Assembly: GCF_011397635.1 (NCBI RefSeq) | Contig: NC_064756.1 | Location: forward strand, 20,080,907-20,144,906 | DNA: 64,000 bases | Source of the DNA: Epinephelus fuscoguttatus | Lineage: Eukaryota; Chordata; Actinopteri; Perciformes; Serranidae | Direction: 5' to 3' | In this document: one piece after another, positions 36,005-47,805 of the stretch | How the letters are laid out: each line of letters begins with the position of its first letter | Numbering within the stretch: position 1 is the first letter of the stretch | Made by a program: the position numbers and the translations under genes | The notes under the pieces: generated by a model | The model's input: only the letters and a program-made list of their open reading frames with translations | Told to the model about the DNA's origin: nothing | The model's database searches: none

Positions 36005-37029
36005 GTGCCCAAAAAAAAAGTTTCAGCTGCTTTGGTGCAAATGAAAGTGACAACAGGTGCCATGAAGAGGCAAAAGCAAGACAGAAAGGGAATAATTTTA
36101 CATGTGGTGGTCACAGACTTGCTCTCTCCTCATCCTTCCTGACTGATTCATCTCTAGTTTTGTGTTCTGCTGGTGTCCTTGTCACTACTGGTAGCATGAT
36201 GCGGTACCTGCAGACCAATCAGCTTGCACAGGAAGTCCAGCTCGTCCAGGATGGCACATCCATACATGCTGTGTCTCCCAGCACAGTCTCAAGAGCATGG
36301 AGGAGATACCAGGAGACCGGCTGTTACACGAGGAGAGCTGGACAGGGACGTAGAAGGGCATCAACCCGGCAGCAGGACCGGTATCTGCTCCTTTGTGTGA
36401 GGAGGAACAGGAGGAGCACTGCCAGAGCCCTACAAAATGACCTCCAGCATGATACCAGTGTGCATGTTTCTGACCAAACTGTCAGAAACAGAAACAGGTC
36501 CGCCATTGGTGCCCCGTTCTCTTCACAGATGAGAGCAGGTTCACACTGAGCACATGTGACAGGCATGGAAGAGTCTGGAGATGCCGTGGTGAGTGTTATG
36601 CTGCCTGTAACATCATCCAGTATGACCGGTTTGGCGATGGTCTGGGGAGGCATATCCTTGGAGGGTCGCACAGACCTAAATGTCATAGCCAACGGTACCT
36701 GACTGCTGTTAGACCTTACACTGGTGCAGTGGGCCCTGGGTTCCCCCAGGTGCAGGACAATGCCCGGGCTATGTGACCAGAGTGTGTAGGCAGTTCCTAG
36801 ATGATGAAGGCATTGATGCCATCGACTGGCCCTCTCGTTGCCCTGACCTAAATCCAACTGAGCACCAGTGGGACGTTATATATCAGTACATCCGACACTG
36901 CTTTGAGTGTTTTACAGGCTTACAGCCAGGGATGACAGCGACACAGATGGATCAATGTATCAGTGCACCCAACACAACCAAGTACCACCACAGATTACTG
37001 GGGTACTTCAACCATAAAATGATCATTTG
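36005..37029 (+). mobile_element. Tc1/mariner-type DNA transposon, broken
   Basis: A plus-strand transposase relic. The DNA-binding half reads [18 protein letters not shown] and [19 protein letters not shown] in one frame (36160-36549). The catalytic core is then found in pieces: LFTDESRF (Asp codon 36529-36531), VQDNARA (Asp 36756-36758), and DWPSRCPDLNPTEHQWD (Glu 36860-36862). Asp2 to Glu spacing is about 34 residues (DD34E), as in Tc1. There are at least two frame changes and an internal loss between VRNR and the first Asp, so it cannot encode an active enzyme. The left edge begins near ACAGTGCCCAAA; the right edge was not resolved because a hAT element sits there. Confidence 0.85.
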
Positions 37030-37037
37030 TATATCAG

Positions 37038-37480
37038 CAGTGTTGGGCAAGCTACTTGGAAAATGTAGTGAGCTAAGCTACCAGTTAATCTACATCCCAA
37101 AAAAGTTTCACTACACTGAATATCCCTAGATAAATGTAGCAACCCAAGCTCCCGAAAAATGGCAAAAGTAGTTTGCTACTTGCAAAGCTACTTTTATTTT
37201 CTGACTTTATGTCAAATAGTGGTGAGGAAAAAATGGCAGACAAACAAATAGGTAGGCAAAAAAAATGTTCAAAAACCTCTTTTGTTGGGACATTAGAACA
37301 TGAACATGTACTGCAAATAACACGTGGCATCAGTATGTCATTGTTTCTCCTGTCTTCCTACTTAATACTGTTCTCTGTCTCTCAGCTCTTTTCTCAGCCC
37401 TTGTTGTGTGTATTTCTGACGTTGTACACTACACTACTGAAAAAATGTACTTAAGTTAGTAAGGCTACTGCCCAACACTG
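37038..37480. mobile_element. hAT-type miniature element
   Basis: Ends CAGTGTTGGGCAAGCTACTT (left) and CTACTGCCCAACACTG (right) are inverted. The exact 8-base target duplication TATATCAG lies at 37030-37037 and 37481-37488. The element is 443 bases and non-coding. It inserted next to or inside the tail of the Tc1-like copy. Confidence 0.88.
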
Positions 37481-37488
37481 TATATCAG

Positions 37489-38498
37489 TTAGTCAGGCCG
37501 TGTTACCTTGAATTCATGAACAAAACAGGGGTTTTTTTGGATTTAATCTGTCAGGCCCTGACCTGCCAACAGTAATCCCCATCATTTTTTGATTTATTCA
37601 GTGCTCAGTGTGACTGTGGAACTTGCTTGAACCTTGGATTGTGTTCAACAAAGCAAAAAACAACAAATGTTCTGGTGATATATCTGAGATACTGTATTAA
37701 ATAAGTGCATTGAAAGGCAAGTCTGGGCAGAGTCAGGTCGGATGATCTACTTACATGCTGCCAGATTCTGCAACATTCAGTTAGGCCCCTTATATCTGCC
37801 CCACCACATCCTGCAGTCTGAGGGACGGGGACAGAAAGCAGCAGAGATAAGCCTGTGAAATCTGATCAAAATGCATTCATCTGGTCTCTTGTTTGCACCA
37901 TAGTTTCCTCTTTTACATTGTATATCTGCAATTGTTATTATGACTGAATTCTTTAGTCTCATTTATTGCATCTCCTGTGTCTCTTATTCTTTGTTCTCTA
38001 TCCCTTCCATCAGTTAAGAGAGCCAGTTTTTCCCACCCTCATATCTTGACTCATTGAACTGACTTCATGTGATGCTCTATTGTATCCATGTCACCCAAGG
38101 ATATTGTGATTACTAGGAAATTTGTGGCGTAACTAAAAAAACAAGGTTTGGCTCATCTGGCCTTGGTCCCAGGCAGGTGCTGTACCCGTTGAAAGCCCTC
38201 CAGCTTTGACAGAGGCTGCACTTCTGACATCATCCACACCCCCATCACTGCAGTGTCCAGCTATGCACAGCCAGGAAGACAACCTTTATCATCAACATGT
38301 CCATAAAACTTCTATAGCGTGTGTGTGTATGTTCGTGAGGCCCTACAGGGGCAATCTTATTATCAAAAGCTCAGACCAAACCCACAGACAGTTCTTCAGC
38401 GCACGCCCACTGTTTATGTGGGTTTCCTTACTGAGCGTTAAGTGCTCACAAGGTTTCACTCAGAGCTGCAAGAAGCATCTGAGCACACAGTCTCCAGT
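37489..38498. other. Spacer upstream of the NTPDase gene
   Basis: No gene was recognised. The NTPDase promoter and any 5' non-coding exon should be here but no element stands out. Confidence 0.4.
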
Positions 38499-40033
38499 AT
38501 GAGTCTCCACGGGCGCTGCCAAATCATCTGTGCGGTTGTGCTGCTGATACTGGCACTAGTCGGGATTCTGCTGGTGGTCATTCCAGCTAAAGAGATAGAG
38601 ACACCACCTGAGAACATGGTAATGAGAAGAATTTGCCCCTTTTTTTAGGCTGAAGGTAGGGCAGTCTGACTTTCTGGAGGGTCTTTAATTTTTTTAGATT
38701 CTATTCCAGCTTTCCTTTGCTTTATACATCACTTACTCGCACCATGGGTCATAAAGATGTGTTCTGCCAAATGCCGAGGACACAGGTGCTGTCCCACTGT
38801 ATCAGGGTTTCATTAATGTATACGTGTAGCTCTGCACATTAGAACTTCCCTTGAGATAATAAAATGTATATTGGTATTGATGGTTAAAAGGGCACTTTTT
38901 ACAGTCAAGTCAAGAGGAGCGTCCAAAGAAAACATTTCTGTGGTCTGAACTTGCTCAGCTATAAATCTGTGTGTATCAGCTCAATGCTCAAATAAGGAAC
39001 GTACAGCTTTTAACTCTTTTCCTGCTCTGACATGCAGTAGGTTCGATGTCAGTGTCAGCAACGGTGTTTAGCAGAAGGAAGTGATGCAAAGAACCAAAAG
39101 ACGGAAGGAAACAAAGGGTGTGACATTGAAGAAGCGGTTTGAGGGTTTGCCATGAAAGCACCTTAGGGTGGATTTCTTATGTTAATATCACAGACACATG
39201 AAACTGCCATATGTTGCCTTTGCTCTTTGTCTACAGAATTACACAATAAAGTACCCTATGTTATTGTTATATGGTATACTACGTCTTAAGCACTATTGGA
39301 CGGGATTAGTTTTAGGTACGTGGGGTAAAGTAATAATTACCATAGATTTTAGTCCCGTCCGAATGTGCCATGTCAGTGATAATTACCGCACAATGTCAGT
39401 AAAGATTACCGCGACTTCTACCTTCTGTAAAAGGGTCCCGGACAATTACCTCAGGTAATACTAATCCCGTGCGAATAGACCAGCAGTAAATATGTGTGTT
39501 AGGGCTGTCAAAAAAAAAATCTAAGTTCTAAATATATTCGAATATAGCCTAGGGTAAGTTCAGGGTGAGTGGGACAGTTTTTGGTTTTCTGCATTGTGTG
39601 AGATTTCTAGCTGTGGATTTCAAAAAATAACCCAACATATGATACATTTCTGTAATGCTGAAGATGTTACCTATCCATTTGAGGAGGAAAGAAAATCTGA
39701 TTATGTTCCATGGATGCATGGCATACCCTTTTTTGTGAACTGACTAAAATTCGTTTTTGTGTGTGAGATTTGGGTGAGTGGGACAACACATTTGTTTAAA
39801 TTTTTGTTCTCTCCCTGTACTTTTCTTCTTGCCTTCTCATCCTCTCTGCCTCTCTGGTGCCATTTTTTCTGCAGTGGATTAATCAGGATTAGTTTGGAAA
39901 GAAATCAAGTCTAAACTTTGTATAGGTTGACACTTGATGAACAAATGTTCCCTACTGTTGTTACTTTGAAAAGCCTTTACATCTGCATCTAGTACACATA
40001 TTATCTGATAACTGTGTTGCATTGTATTGGCAG

Positions 40034-40087
<54 letters not shown>

Positions 40088-43000
40088 ATGCGTGCAGTTT
40101 GTATTGGCTGGTGTGTGTGTGTGTGTGTGTGTGTTCCTCTATATATCCTATCATCAACAATAGGCTTGAACAGTTGGGGACAATTTGCAAATTAGATCCT
40201 GGGAAATAATCTGTTATCATGCATCCCTAGTAGGCTGGGTACACTTGCTGTTTATGCTAGCTGTTTTGCTAGCTAGGTAGTCGGGCTAGCAATAAAATTG
40301 AGGTGCTCCATCAACAATTGTATGGTAGATTTTGGGTCTGCACACACAAGAAGCTTAGGAACCATTAATCTGGAACATATATAATGATTCCCTATGGCAG
40401 GATTGATCATTTTTATTCATTAAGAGTGCCTTTTGGTACTTTGGTCCCACCCACCCAAACACAGTTTGCCCCCCCCCCCCCCCCATGTTAATCACTTAAT
40501 CACTTATTCACTGTTTTTGAACTATGAATAAGTCAATATGTAATTTATTCCATTGAAATATCATTGATGTATTATAGAAAAGTGTTTTATCTTTTTATAA
40601 ATGACAAAAGGCACATCTGCCTCATTTTTGCTGTGGTATCGTGATACTACTCAGAACAGTGATACTTTCACTGGTATCGTACAGTGGGATCCAATTTTGG
40701 TACCATAACAACACTAGATGTCATGACCATTCTATTCGGAGTTGCGCAGTGAGGCGGCTCGGGTGCCGCTTAAAAAAGTGTTCCCCCACTTTTGGGAGTG
40801 GGGGAACACTGCTCTCTCAGAGGCCCAAAGTGTTCCCCTACTTCTAATTTTACAAATTAAGCACTGGTTATTAGTTTGGCTAAGATAAGTCTGCAAAGAT
40901 ATTGTCTCTGCCATTGATTTGCCTGATATTAAAATAAGACGGAGCTAGCTAATATGTGTGCGTGCCTGCCTGCATAATTGAGCTACAATTCTTAGAAATG
41001 TTTTAGCATAATATTTGGACAACCACCGTCATTACAATAAATTAAATCTGTAGTCATTTAATACTCACAGGCCGACATTCAGCAGGCCTATATTTTGTGC
41101 TAGAGTGACGCTATGTCATATGAAACATTAACCATGAAAATTAACCATGTCATGTTAGCTTGTCGGTAAGGGTGTTAATTGTGCTCCAAATTTAGGCTAA
41201 CGTTTAGCATGGAAAACAGGGCACGAGCAAGGGGTCCCTTGTTCTCTTACTTCAAGATACCTGAATGAAAATGTTTTCGTATGATAAGCGTTACCCCTTT
41301 ACAGACACATCCACTTCACTGTAATCCCTTGCAGTTTTGTGCAAAACCCATGCAGTTATTTTGCGTGTGGTATTTATGTAATTTCGCCTATTCTATTTTA
41401 TTATTCCTGCATATTGGGGTCCTTAAACAGTATTACAGTTGGATAAATTGGGGCTGACTGGAAAGCTGTGACTCTTGTGGAGTCAGTGAGCCCCTTGTAT
41501 TCATGTGTGTGCCATGTGTTTACACTCTTGCCTCATAATAGGCATATCATTGCAGTAATTTCACTGTATAAGGTGAGCTGTTTTTAATATTTTATACAGG
41601 TGAATCGAATCAAATGCCTACTATTGACGACACAATAAAACATCCATCGGTTAAAAGTAATTAATATTCTGAGTAGTTTTTGAGAAGAGTACTTTGTACT
41701 TTTACTTAAGTATTTTTTAAACACCAGTACTTTTACTTGTAATTGAGTACAATTTAAGCAATGTAACAGTACTTGTACTTGAGTACAAATTTTCAGTACT
41801 TTTTCCACCTATGGAAAACAGAACTTCACACTACCCAGCAGGTCACCAACATTATTAGACGTCCACATTTGGTTGAGTTTAGGTCATGACGTTGGGTGAC
41901 CAAAGTTCAATGTCAGGAAAACGTCTCATGCCAACATCTCTAGAATTAGATAACAAAATATAGATGCAAGGTATGGAGAACAAAACCCAACGTCAGGAAA
42001 ACGTCCACACAACATTTTTGAACATTTAAAATATCTTCAACCCGATTTTCATTCCAACCAAAATGTAACATCTGTCCAATGTAAGAGTGTAAGGTCCTTT
42101 TGGCGTCATGTTGACGTCTGGTGCCAGCTAGGTAGTGTTTTTTCACAGATGTAGTCTGTGATACTGTGTTATGAGAGGTGCACTGAGGTACTCAAGATGT
42201 CATATCAAGTCTATGTGATACATCAGCAAAGCAACATACTGGGGTAACTCCATCGATGTACATTCTGAGCAGCATTGATAATAGCTAAAGGTAATGGAGG
42301 TTTGCTGTATGTTCTGCTTCCCTATTGTTTGTTTCTGACTTTAATGCTCTGTGTTTCAGTATGGAATTGTTCTGGACGCCGGTTCATCCCACACCTCCAT
42401 GTACATCTACAAATGGCCAGCTGACAAGCTAAATGGCACTGGTATTGTTAGCCAGCACAGCGAGTGTCATGGAGAAGGTGAGCTCCTCCCAGTGGGTGAG
42501 AGAAGGCTGGCTTAATCGATGCTGCATCACTGCTTTAGAATAGTGTTTGCCTGGTATGAGCTTTAAAGGCTGATAGTGACAACAAGATGCAGGTAGTCAT
42601 GTCAGTATTTGATTGGTACAGCTAGTTGTGGTCAGCTAGCGGCCTGGAAGGAAGTACTGCCCGAGAGGTCCTGTTTTTATGGTAGATCTCAGGCTAACTC
42701 TTTATTACCGTAACAGTTGTTACATGCATATTTTCATTTACTTCTCGTGGATTCTAGCCATGCAGATAAGTTTGGTTTAATTGTACCTGGTTTTGAGATC
42801 CATCAATTAATCTCTCAGATCTAAAATTCATCACAATACAGTACAGGTCAACTTGCAGGGCTCACAGCTTAAAAAATGACACTTGTAAATGAAAATTTAA
42901 AAAAAAAAAATCCATTCACCCCAATTACAGATTTCAAGAGATCTACAAAGATATTTTTTAAACCCTGGTCAAGTTAAACCAAAACCATCTGGGTAGCTAG

Positions 43001-46000
43001 ATAGAAACCAAGGTAAGTGTAATTTGCCTGAGCTGATGCTTTAACCCAGACTGTCATGGTGGTAAAGTTCTGGCTTTAACTTCTACATTATCATCCTAAA
43101 ACAACTTATCCAATGACGTCTGCCATCTTAGTAACTGCCAGTTGTTGCTTGTGAGATTTCTTCCATCGAGCTTTTTGAGTTTTCGAGAAGGTCAGAAGTT
43201 CTTAAAAAGCAGAACTAATTTCTCTTTCTGTCAAGGTGGAGGGATATCCAGTTATGCAGGTGCTCCTGGTGATGCAGCAAAAAGTCTGGACGCCTGTCTG
43301 AAACAAGCTGTGAAGGATATCCCCAAATCCAGGCACCATGAAACTCCACTCTATCTGGGAGCTACTGCAGGCATGAGACTCCTGAAGTCAGTTGAACTTC
43401 CTGTTTAGACAGTACATGGCATGGATCATGGAAGGATTTAATATTGTTTGATTCTCCATTTAAGTCTCACCTCTCTTTAATAGCAAAGTCAATGCGACAG
43501 AGTCTCAGCGGGTGCTGAAGGAAGTGGAAAACAAGCTGCAGTCTTACCCTTTTGATTTCAAAAATGCGAGCGTGCTGAGTGGAAAGGAGGAGGGGGCTTA
43601 CGGTTGGGCCACAGTCAACTACTTACTTGAGAACTTTGTCAAGGTGAGCTCTGACTTTTCAGTTCAACACACAGGAAGTCACAGAGGCAAAAATCCATCC
43701 TAATGTGCTTTCATGGCAATTATATTATTATTATTATTAATTATATAGTGCATTCAATTCACGTTGGTTGCATGACTGAAAAATTCCACACACAGGGGCT
43801 TTGGAAAAGTGTTTTTGACTGGATTTTTTCTAAACTCTGTCCAGTTTTGGAAATTTCTATTGTCCTACATCAATTGAAATTGTTACATCTTGACATGTCC
43901 TTTCTTGTCATTCAGTATGGTTTTGTCGCGCGTTGGCTGAATCCAGGCAGAGAGACAACTGGAGCTTTGGATTTAGGCGGAGCTTCCACACAGATCACTT
44001 TTGAGACCTCGGAAGAGGTGGAGGACAAAGACAATGTGATGGAGCTGAAGCTTTATGGACGAACCTACAGACTATACACCCAGAGCTTCCTGTGCTACGG
44101 CCAAGTGCAGATCCTGCAGAGGCTGCTGGCTCATCTTATCACGGTACCATTAAGTGTAAAGTCTGTTACATATGGCTGTTGTTGAGAAATATTGAAATGT
44201 TCATGATTTCTGCCCTAAAGTGATGGTTCTGATCTTTTGAGGTGGGGCTGTATGAGGTACTTATCCCTAGTCAGTGTATTACCTACAGTAGATGGTACAG
44301 CATGCCCCACTTTGGAGAAGCAAGTAGGAGTATGCCACAGAAGCTTGGCAATGCTGTTTTGACACCTACAAAAACCACAGTTTAAGTGTTCGCCATATTT
44401 TCGCAGCCAACTGTTTCTGATGGGGATGCTAGTAACGGCTAGCTAGTTTCCCTTCTGTGCTCTTGTCAAAGCCAGTAGTGCAGTACACTTGCTAACAACG
44501 ATATCTGCACCAGAGTGCCTTGGGTGAACTGTATATTTACTACAACAAGCTGCTGCACCAAGCTTGCTCAGAGGAATACTTTGCATGAAAACAACTAGCT
44601 ATTTCCCAAATTGTCAGAGAGTTAGCAATTCTAATGTCTTTTCTTTGAATGTGAAGCTGGAGCCAGTAGCCATTTAGCTTAGCTTAGCATAAAGACTGGA
44701 AATGGGGGAACAACTAGCCTGACTGAAGGGGTCAAAATGTATCTACCAACTTCTGAACCTTTTTGGAGTTTCCACTGGTGGCCTGGTAATCACACAGTGA
44801 TAAGATGCTAGGAAGTCATTGCTCAAGGCCAAGAAACAGTCGCATACCACAAATTGTTATTCTAAACCTTCAGGTTTTTTTTTTTTTTTTACAGATTTGG
44901 TAGACATCATATACCATGTCAATAAGTGAGCTTTAGAGGTGCTGGTACATAGATTTTACTGCCATGGGACAGAGCCAGATTAGCTGCTTCCCCATGTTTC
45001 CAGTCTTTGTGCCAAACTAAGCTAACCAGATGCTGGAGGATTCAATCTTATGATCTAACTCCCTGCAAAATAGCTAAAATTTCCCAAAATGTGAAAAATA
45101 TCACAACAACCTGATGCTGTATAAATAAAGGAAGTATTAAGTATTTGGAATTGGTTGGTTGTCAATCCAAAGGTAAGCCTATTTTTTTGTAATTCTCAAA
45201 AAGTTGTAGATAAAACTAGCAATGTAAGTACGTGCTCTTCAGTGAAATACATAATGTATGATCGCACATAGGGAGTATAAATACTACCTGTCAATATAAA
45301 TTGCTAGTAAATTGAGAATGTTTACCTGTTCTACCACATTATTTAGAATTAAACTTGTCGTATGCTGCATTTTCCTTTCATATTTACCAGGAGAATGTTT
45401 CACTTTTGTATTTATCGCCTTGTACAGACTCAGGGTGTGAAACCGGTGGTGTTACATCCCTGCTATCCACGACAGTACAACACATCTATCAAGCTGGGAG
45501 AGGATGTCTTTGATTCTCCGTGCACTAAGCGCTACAGACCAGCCCAGTTCGACCCCCATATGTCTGTATCAGTGGTGGGCACAGGAGATTATCAGAGCTG
45601 CCGGGACAACGTAAAATTGTTGTTCTCCTTCGACAACTGTTCTTACTCCTAGTGCTCCTTTGATGGAGTCTTTCAGCCCACCCTGAGAGGAAGATTCATG
45701 GTGAGGAAGCTTTTAGACCCAGACGGCAACAACATATAGATGAAGGGGCACATTTCAAAAGAGTGTCCAGCATGTCAATTACTGCTCATGAACTGTGGTC
45801 AAACTAGGCAGTGCTGATCAAATATGAATCAAGACTCTGTTACTGCAGATGTTTTCAACTGCTTTCAGAAACATATTTTAGTGTACTGTTTAGCTGTAAA
45901 ATGAGAAAGTTAGTGTCCCAGTCACCAAGCTGGAAAAGGTTGACGGACTACCAAGCACTGCCCATCAGCCACACTGACTTTCTCATTTTACAGCTAAACA

Positions 46001-46869
46001 GCACACTGAGATATCTTTCTGACAATATTTGAGGGGAGAAAAAGGCAATGCAGTAACAAAATCTTGATCTGTATTTGATCAGCGCTGACTGATTTGATAG
46101 TTTGCCCGCAGTTCATGAGCAGTGGTTCACATCATTGACAGCTAAATTAGAGCCTCCTTGACTCTTATTGTTTTCATTCATATACAGTAAGGCCATTAGA
46201 AGCCCTATAACGCAATAGAGTAGGCAGAGAAATATAACTTTCACATTTTATTTGTCTTATTAAGTGCTGTGTGAATATAGTGACACTTTCACCTACAGCT
46301 TTAATTCACAGCTTGCTGAAGAACGTCATATACATTGTGATAGAGTGGTAAGATCGTACAGCACTGAGAACCTTTCAATTTACATTTTTGCCATTTATAT
46401 GTCCTTCTTGACATTTTTTCTTTTCATTCTCAAACCGGAACTTGTGAAGCTCAAGATTATTTAAGGAGAAACTTAAAGTTCCACCCCATGTTAGTGTCCT
46501 CATTTAATCTTTTATTTTTTTTATGAAAACTAATCTTTCCTTGCTCGGGAAGAGTGTGTGACTCTGTATTGATTCAGTGCCCCATCCTCTCCACAGGCAT
46601 TCTCTGCCTTCTTCTACACACTTAGCCAAATGAACCAACTCACCAACATCTCCATCACATCCCCCAGCCGAATGGAGGAGGCAATCATACGAATCTGCAA
46701 CATGACCTTCTCTGAGGTACGCTCACAATCACAGCTCCCTGAGCCCCTAATAAATAAGGATTCTCAAACATGTTCATGTTTAAAACCTTGTAATGAGTCA
46801 GTTGACTCTTATTTCAACCCAAAAAACCCACGTTATCTGCTATTGAATAATCTTTATCACAAAAAAAAA

Positions 46870-46913
<44 letters not shown>

Positions 46914-47425
46914 ATTAACCCACTGTGTTTCCACCCATAGTTGACTAAAAATCCAAACCTGAAGGAGAAATTCATAAAGCATTCCTGCGCCATGTCCAAT
47001 TACATCCGCGTCCTCTTACTGCAGGGCTACGGTTTCAATGAGCACTCCTTTTCTTCCATCTCTTTTCAGATAAAGGTGAGGTGTAAAGGAAGTAATGAAA
47101 CCAGTATATGTTCAAACCACTGACACTTACCAACAGAGCTGTCTGCTGCACTGACATCAGTAGGCTTGGCTGTGGTGTGTCTGGTTTCACTGGCTCCTCT
47201 CTTGTGTGTTTTCAGGCAGGAGGAACATCTGTAGGCTGGGCTTTAGGGTACATGCTGACTCTGAGCAATATGGTACCAGAAGAGAGACTTGGGCGAGTGA
47301 AGGCTCTGCCCATAGGGCCCTGGAGTGGCATTCTCTTCCTCTTCATCGCCATCCTCCTTATTGTGCTGGGATACCTACTGATGATGATCTACAGGAACTC
47401 AAAAACTAAAGAGGGCATGGTGTAA
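38499..47425 (+). CDS. entpd2: Cell-surface ecto-NTPDase, NTPDase2-like (9 coding exons, one in-frame TAG)
   Basis: CD39-family enzymes hydrolyse extracellular ATP/ADP at the cell surface and tune purinergic signalling. Coding exons: 38499-38618, 42360-42477, 43236-43386, 43484-43643, 43916-44143, 45428-45700, 46597-46716, 46941-47075, 47216-47425; 505 codons with matching phases and GT-AG borders. There is an N-terminal membrane helix ([20 protein letters not shown]) and a C-terminal one ([17 protein letters not shown]). The apyrase-conserved regions are present: [57 protein letters not shown] and [23 protein letters not shown] and the PPENM-YGIVLD junction look most like NTPDase2 from memory; NTPDase1/8 paralogues are not excluded. 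Anomaly: codon 45650-45652 in exon 6 is TAG within CSYS-stop-CSFDG, where human NTPDase1 has Gln and NTPDase2 has Arg. Everything else looks conserved, so the copy is a recent null/variant allele, an error, or a young pseudogene. Confidence 0.85.
39293..39477. mobile_element. Small inverted-ended element
   Basis: The left end CTATTGGACGGGATTAGTTT and the right end ACTAATCCCGTGCGAATAG are near-perfect inverted repeats with GGGATTAGT/ACTAATCCC at the core. It is about 185 bases and non-coding. The superfamily is unknown. Confidence 0.55.
40035..40132. repeat. GT microsatellite, two blocks
   Basis: A long GT run (about 40035-40086) is followed by GCATGCGTGCAG and TATTGGCTG and a second GT run (about 40110-40132). 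TATTGGC(A/T)G precedes both runs, so the pair looks like a local duplication. Open frames here are artefacts of the repeat. Confidence 0.9.
41831..42139. mobile_element. Possible CACTA-ended element
   Basis: The left end CACTACCCAGCAGGTCACCA and the right end GCCAGCTAGGTAGTG are imperfect inverted repeats starting CACTACC. The inside repeats the words AACGTCAGGAAAACGTC and CAATGTCAGGAAAACGTC. CACTA-type ends point to EnSpm, but no target duplication is visible and the match is short. Confidence 0.4.
44225..45190. repeat. Fish dispersed repeat with inverted arms in NTPDase intron 5
   Basis: The arms at about 44662-44712 (TTAGCTTAGCATAAAGACTG) and 44970-45033 (CAGTCTTTGTGCCAAACTAA) are inverted copies of each other. 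The preceding block GGGGCTGTATGAGGTACTTA is a word I recall as frequent in perch-like fishes. A poly-T run lies at 44877-44890. It is non-coding. Confidence 0.6.
45768..46141. mobile_element. Foldback element in NTPDase intron 6
   Basis: The arms pair along nearly the whole length: GTCAATTACTGCTCATGAAC (left) with GTTCATGAGCAGTGG (right), and TTTAGCTGTAAAATGAGAAA (inner left) with TTTCTCATTTTACAGCTAAA (inner right). Only about 65 bases remain unpaired in the centre. It starts about 70 bases downstream of exon 6. Confidence 0.75.
46868..46914. repeat. AT/GT microsatellite
   Basis: A run of A is followed by (TA)n and then (TG)n directly upstream of the exon 8 acceptor region of the NTPDase gene (about 27 bases away). 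Confidence 0.9.
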
Positions 47426-47479
47426 GAGCAACGGTGACCCACCTCCCATACCAGTCCAATTCATATTCCTCTGAGAGCA

Positions 47480-47805
47480 GATGTATTCTTTATTGTCCTT
47501 TTCCAAGGAAATTTGTCTGATCACAGTCTGCACAGAGCCTCACATAAACAGGAATACACACACCATAACTACACGAAAGACATCAGATACATCTACATTA
47601 ATAAATATACACACATAGCACCTACACACATGACAGTTATCTGCGTGAAGAATGGGTTGAGGGGGAATCATGGGGTCATGTATTTTGGTGTGTGCTCTGC
47701 ATGTGATGGCTTTGCTATTGAAGTCTGAGACGTTAGGGGTGGGGAGGTCAATCTATTTGTGGCCATTGTGTGTGATTTGCATGAGTTTCTGCTGGAGGGA
47801 GTTAA
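47480..47805 (-). mobile_element. LINE 3' part, left of the inserted TTAA element
   Basis: The plus strand shows TTTATTGTCCTTTTCCAAGG near the 3' end and GGGGAGGTCAATCTATTTGT. It appears to continue at 50041 across the TTAA insertion: the joined flanks read GCTGGAGGGAG-TTAA-CATGG. Together with 50041-50545 it is the 3' half of one LINE copy. Confidence 0.55.

Larger units (their letters stand above)
38619..42359. other. NTPDase intron 1, repeat-filled
   Basis: The 3.7 kb intron holds the small inverted-ended element 39293-39477, the GT microsatellite near 40035-40132, a poly-C run near 40471-40484, and the 41690-42140 repeats. No exon-like frame was recognised. Confidence 0.65.

Noticed and set aside
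36160-36549. A separate plus-strand gene with a helix-turn-helix
   Set aside because: The frame is the DNA-binding half of the broken Tc1-like transposase whose catalytic pieces follow in other frames.
45650-45652. Selenocysteine explanation for the in-frame stop
   Set aside because: The codon is TAG, not TGA, and related enzymes have Gln or Arg here, not Cys.
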